Below, one piece after another: positions 22,302-25,015 of a DNA stretch of 25,015 nt (positions are counted from its first letter, which is position 1; every line of letters starts with the position of its first letter). The stretch covers positions 1-25,015 of IMG/VR virus record IMGVR_UViG_3300035698_006131, one strand, 5' to 3'. Source of the DNA: a virus. The notes under the pieces were generated by a model. The model saw only the letters and a list, made by a program, of their open reading frames with translations, made no database searches and was not told where the DNA came from. The position numbers and the translations under genes were made by a program.

Positions 22302-22661
22302 GACATATATTAGAAGATAGATTTTTAGGTTATGGATAGAGTTATGAGTCATTTGTGGTTGATATGATAGAACCAGATATGATATTATGGGTGGAGTGAT
22401 GTGAAAATGGTGATAGATGAAAGGAATGGAGAGATGCTTAGGCTCGTGGATGATGTAGGAATGGGGTGATTAATGGTATGTGGATGAGCTGGGAATGAGC
22501 CAATGGAATGGTGAGATGGATGGTAAACGTATGAGCCATTATGACTGGATTTTGAAATTGAATTTTTTATGAAAGCCATATAACTTTTCCGCGAATATTT
22601 TTGGATTTGGTATATCACCCCAATTCCAACCTCCAATTCCTCATCTAAGTTTCATTCAAAG

Positions 22662-22700
22662 TTACATCCACAAATTCATCCACAAAATTCATCCACAATT
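22662..22700. repeat. Three tandem 13-base repeats with DnaA-box-like core
   Basis: Units lie at 22662-22674, 22675-22687 and 22688-22700. Two carry TCATCCACA and the first ACATCCACA, one or two mismatches from the DnaA box TTATCCACA. They are followed by an almost pure A/T stretch, as in bacterial-type origins. Confidence 0.5.
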
Positions 22701-22704
22701 TTAT

Positions 22705-22822
22705 TTGCCATTCTAAAATTAAAAAATAATCATTTCCAAAAAAAAAATAAAAAAAATAATTTTTCATTTTATTTTTTCATTCCAATTTTATTTCAATCAA
22801 TCATTCATTAATTAATCATTCA
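22705..22822. other. Very A/T-rich tract
   Basis: Long runs of A and T with few other bases, including nearly uninterrupted A/T at about 22735-22780. It could be an easily melted element or a bend. It sits directly beside the 13-base repeats. Confidence 0.6.
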
Positions 22823-22856
22823 TTGACTCATTAGGGAGCGAGGTATCATTTGGAAT

Positions 22857-22878
22857 CCATCCATGGCCTGGTGGATGG
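22857..22878. repeat. Hairpin repeat ATCCATGRCCTRGTGGAT, copy 1
   Basis: CCATCCA and TGGATGG form a perfect seven-pair stem around TGGCCTGG. The 18-base core (22859-22876) recurs at 23018-23035 with two changes. Near it are TGACTCATTAG (22824-22834) and GATAGTGAATAGGT (22940-22953), which are also both found again near copy 2. Confidence 0.5.
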
Positions 22879-23017
22879 TCATCTCACTGATGCCATCCTA
22901 ATGAACCATCCTACAAAAAATGGGTTGATAAATTATGGTGATAGTGAATAGGTGTTCATATGATAATCATCTACAACCTCATCCACAACCTCATCCACCT
23001 CATCATCCATCCATATC

Positions 23018-23035
23018 ATCCATGACCTAGTGGAT
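23018..23035. repeat. Hairpin repeat ATCCATGRCCTRGTGGAT, copy 2
   Basis: ATCCA/TGGAT stem with loop TGACCTAG. TGACTCATTAG (23062-23072) and GATAGTGAATAGGT (23076-23089) follow, so three elements are shared by two blocks but in a different order. Confidence 0.5.
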
Positions 23036-23331
23036 CACACCGGCGGGGGGTGGGTATTGAATGACTCATTAGATGGATAGTGAATAGGTATTAATATTCA
23101 ATCATGTTTAACATCATCCATAACATTCAACTTAAATATTATCATCACTGGGTACCCAGTCATACTTTATCCCTTCATATTACCATTCATATTACCATTC
23201 ATATAATCAACCAAATGTCAACGGTGTGTCGATATTTACTAGTAGAATAGTCATGAACTGCTGGATGGACTGTTGGATGGAAGAGGATGGTTGATAATAT
23301 ATTGTGGATGGACTGCTGGAAGGATTGGTAA

Positions 23332-23544
23332 GTGTATAGTAGCAATGAAGATAAGTATGAACTGTGGATGAATAAGAGGATGGAATACAAATGGGCAATT
23401 ACTGCTCCATACCTAACTTATTGTGAATTCAGCCAAATCACCAAGCTGAATGTTTGCAGTGCGATCAATGACTATTTCAGTGTAGGAATTAGAATTAAAT
23501 TGCTGGATGATGTTGTACATGAATATGGGCCTTATGTTGCTTGA
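23332..23544 (+). CDS. Possible small plus-strand gene (70 aa)
   Basis: GTG at 23332 has AAGGA about eight bases upstream. The protein (MYSSNEDKYELWMNKRMEYK at the start, later EFSQITKLNVCSAINDYFSV) has a normal residue mix, unlike the low-complexity frames around it. It would be the only plus-strand gene in the genome. It is flanked on both sides by ACTGCTGGATGG-type repeats (near 23256, 23311 and 23554), which look like remains of an inserted unit. No family recognised; coding status uncertain. Confidence 0.35.
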   Translation: MYSSNEDKYELWMNKRMEYKWAITAPYLTYCEFSQITKLNVCSAINDYFSVGIRIKLLDDVVHEYGPYVA

Positions 23545-23640
23545 TATCATACAATGAACTGCTGGATGGCTGATAACAGTTAGATACTTTGTGAGAAATG
23601 ACTCTTGCGGCCATGAACAGATGTCATACCAAATATTAAG

Positions 23641-23691
23641 TGTTGCATAATTGCAACATCATCCCTAATCATATGTTGCATAATTGCAACA
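23641..23691. promoter_or_regulatory. Two identical 18-base dyads (operator-like)
   Basis: TGTTGCA-TAAT-TGCAACA occurs at 23641-23658 and again at 23674-23691. The copies are identical and start 33 bases apart, about three helical turns, as for a repressor binding cooperatively. Confidence 0.6.
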
Positions 23692-23743
23692 TACCCATAC
23701 TTCACATCAACATCTATTCACTCCTAACATCATTCCCTACCCT

Positions 23744-23779
23744 CCCGCATTCATTCCCGCATTCATTCCCGCATTCATA
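23744..23779. repeat. Three 12-base tandem repeats (CCCGCATTCATT)
   Basis: Copies at 23744-23755, 23756-23767 and 23768-23779 (last base differs), within a strongly G-poor block. Probably a slippage repeat; possibly a binding array. Confidence 0.6.
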
Positions 23780-24130
23780 TCTAACCCATACATCTTATCA
23801 TCTTCTCACCATCATCAACATCTATCTAATTCATATCTAACCTTATACATCACATCAACTTAGATATTGTTCACAACCCATACTCTCCTCATACCCAAAC
23901 CATACACCTCCTTATTATTCCACTACCAACCCATACCCAACACTAATCATAACCTTATCCCTTCCTATATGCTGCTGTCTACTCCTGTACGCTGATAACC
24001 TTATGCATGTGTAACTATGTGTACCTACAACCATTAAACACTGTGTGTACCTTGTAGAGACTTAAACTGATATATTGTTATGTACTGTGTAATAGTTTGA
24101 TATAAATGTTTTTATAGTGTACTGGAAGTA

Positions 24131-24259
24131 TATGATTGGATTTCTTTTTAATTGTTGTAGTGTTGTCTAGTATCATATATGATTGGATGTCTTTTGTTGT
24201 AATAGTAGCTGGAGTTCATTTGGTGTGTTTTATAATTCTAGTACCAGATATGATTGGAT
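24131..24259. repeat. Three TATGATTGGAT repeats
   Basis: TATGATTGGAT occurs at 24131-24141, 24178-24188 and 24249-24259, each followed by a TCTTT-type tract and preceded, in two cases, by TAGTAYCA. Spacing is 47 and 71 bases. They lie just downstream (minus strand) of the lipoprotein gene. Confidence 0.55.
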
Positions 24260-24333
24260 GGTCTCTTTCAATATTAGTACTGGAATAAGTTAGAGGTCAT
24301 TTGTTTTGTGATGTTTTATCAATTGTTATAAGT

Positions 24334-25011
24334 CTATCTAAAGGATCTAGTTATCTTATAATAGTCTCTTGACCCTTCTTGTGGTGTCCACTTAAGGTTA
24401 TAAGTACTCCAACCTTGTGTACAATATAATCTACCCCAACGGATTACCTTATCATTGTCAAGGTAAGTATACAGATGAACATAAACTCCTATTTCTTTTC
24501 CATCTTTGTTCTTACATCTTAAACCATTAGCCCAGTTCCTTGCATCTGCTTCTAAGAATGCTAATGTAGGTGGAATGAAATGTAAATCAATGGTTACTGA
24601 TATACTGTTAGCTCCTATATTTACATCCTTTAGATTGTATACTCGTCCTGTTGTTTGTCTAATGTTTCTTATATGATTGTTGATGAGTGTAGTTACGTGT
24701 TGTGCTGTTACTGACATATGTGGATTGTTGCTGGATGTATTTATTTTGCTTACTGTTGGAAATCCTTTGGGCATCTTTCTTTTAACTACTACTGGAGGTT
24801 TTGATTGGATGGGTTTAACTTCTTTAACTACTGGAACTTTGATTGATTTCTTTTCTTTCAATTGTGTTATGGTAGGTTTAGTTGGTTGAGTCATAGTTAC
24901 CTCTAATGGTTTAGTAGAGTTGTTATTTACACTACATGAACATGCTTGGAATAATAGAACCATTAAACCTAATAGTATCAATAGATTTCTTATACCTTTA
25001 ATTGTTTCCAT
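24334..25011 (-). CDS. Predicted lipoprotein with Pro/Lys-rich linker (225 aa)
   Basis: The N-terminus has a short basic part (METIKGIRN), a hydrophobic core (LLILLGLMVLLF) and Cys24 in F-Q-A-C, a slightly atypical lipobox, with CSCS following. Residues about 30-80 are rich in Pro, Lys, Val and Thr (KPTITQLKEKKSIKVPVVKE), an extended linker that could cross the periplasm. The C-terminal 125 residues look folded (ISVTIDLHFIPPTLAFLEAD, RCKNKDGKEIGVYVHLYTY) but I recognise no family. The start is in the 127-base overlap and overlaps the 49-residue membrane protein gene. Possible roles are an outer-membrane spanin-like or superinfection-exclusion lipoprotein; both are speculative. Confidence 0.75.
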   Translation of the reverse strand: METIKGIRNLLILLGLMVLLFQACSCSVNNNSTKPLEVTMTQPTKPTITQLKEKKSIKVPVVKEVKPIQSKPPVVVKRKMPKGFPTVSKINTSSNNPHMSVTAQHVTTLINNHIRNIRQTTGRVYNLKDVNIGANSISVTIDLHFIPPTLAFLEADARNWANGLRCKNKDGKEIGVYVHLYTYLDNDKVIRWGRLYCTQGWSTYNLKWTPQEGSRDYYKITRSFR

Positions 25012-25015
25012 TATA
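24889..25015. repeat. Terminal direct repeat, right copy
   Basis: Identical to 1-127. See the left copy. Confidence 0.95.

Larger units (their letters stand above)
22219..24333. other. 2.1-kb region almost without genes
   Basis: This stretch between terS and the lipoprotein lacks long credible reading frames on either strand. It is made of alternating blocks: G/A-rich on the plus strand (about 22320-22560 and 23230-23390), C/T/A-rich (about 22600-23040 and 23690-23960) and T/G-rich (about 24100-24330). It contains the sub-features listed separately. It probably carries the late promoter and the terminase recognition site, and perhaps an origin. No promoter could be placed firmly. Confidence 0.7.

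Noticed and set aside
22131-22352. A 73-residue minus-strand gene overlapping the start of terS
   Set aside because: It overlaps terS out of frame, has no good ribosome binding site at 22352, and its composition looks random.
22385-22636. An 83-residue minus-strand frame rich in Ser, His and Pro
   Set aside because: Low complexity arising from the G/A-rich block, with no ribosome binding site or recognisable pattern.
23199-23398. Two 63-residue minus-strand frames in the non-coding region
   Set aside because: They are Ser/Tyr/Ile/Pro low-complexity products of GGATGG-type repeats and overlap each other in different frames.

Overview
The window is almost certainly one complete small tailed-phage (siphovirus-type) genome assembled as a circle. 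Its first 127 bases (1-127) are repeated exactly at its end (24889-25015), which gives 24,888 unique bases, and one gene, a lipoprotein, runs across the junction. The DNA is AT-rich. Nearly all genes lie on the minus strand, have good AGGAG/GGAGG ribosome binding sites, and are packed with TAATG stop/start overlaps. The host cannot be read from the sequence. Strong Shine-Dalgarno sites argue against Bacteroidetes, and a lipoprotein is compatible with a Gram-negative host, but this is weak evidence.

Layout in the direction of transcription (right to left). Late operon: terS (22218-21577), terL, portal, scaffold, major capsid, a terminator inside the operon, a zinc-finger protein, a head-tail connector with an inserted beta domain, a 633-residue decoration or fibre protein, head closure, a small membrane protein, an HK97 gp10-like protein, tail terminator, major tail protein, tail assembly chaperone with a programmed -1 frameshift (G/GT), tape measure, distal tail protein, a fibre-like protein, a tail hub protein with four DHxH-type repeats, and a last tail-end protein (4453). 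A clear terminator follows at 4402-4422. Next comes a control and replication region: a ribbon-helix-helix regulator, an HNH endonuclease, a 32-residue membrane peptide, a strongly structured 283-base leader, a putative winged-helix replication protein, then an origin-like segment (1788-2280) with three 24-base direct repeats, three GCGGAAC repeats and a long hairpin. After that are small accessory genes (1787 down to about 110), a small membrane protein and the junction-spanning lipoprotein.

Between the lipoprotein and terS lies a 2.1-kb stretch (22219-24333), about 8.5% of the genome, with almost no credible genes. It is built of strand-asymmetric purine/pyrimidine blocks, DnaA-box-like TGTGGATGA motifs, an A/T-only tract, paired dyads, and duplicated short elements. 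One small plus-strand reading frame in it (23332-23544) may be real.

The structural module is complete from terminase to tail tip. No integrase, DNA polymerase, endolysin or recognisable holin was found. A Rep-like gene flanked by iteron-like repeats plus a ribbon-helix-helix regulator leaves a phage-plasmid lifestyle open, but this is inference. The best supported notable observations are the T TTT TTA frameshift site in the tail chaperone, the GC-rich foreign segment inside the 633-residue protein, the structured rep leader, and the large non-coding region.
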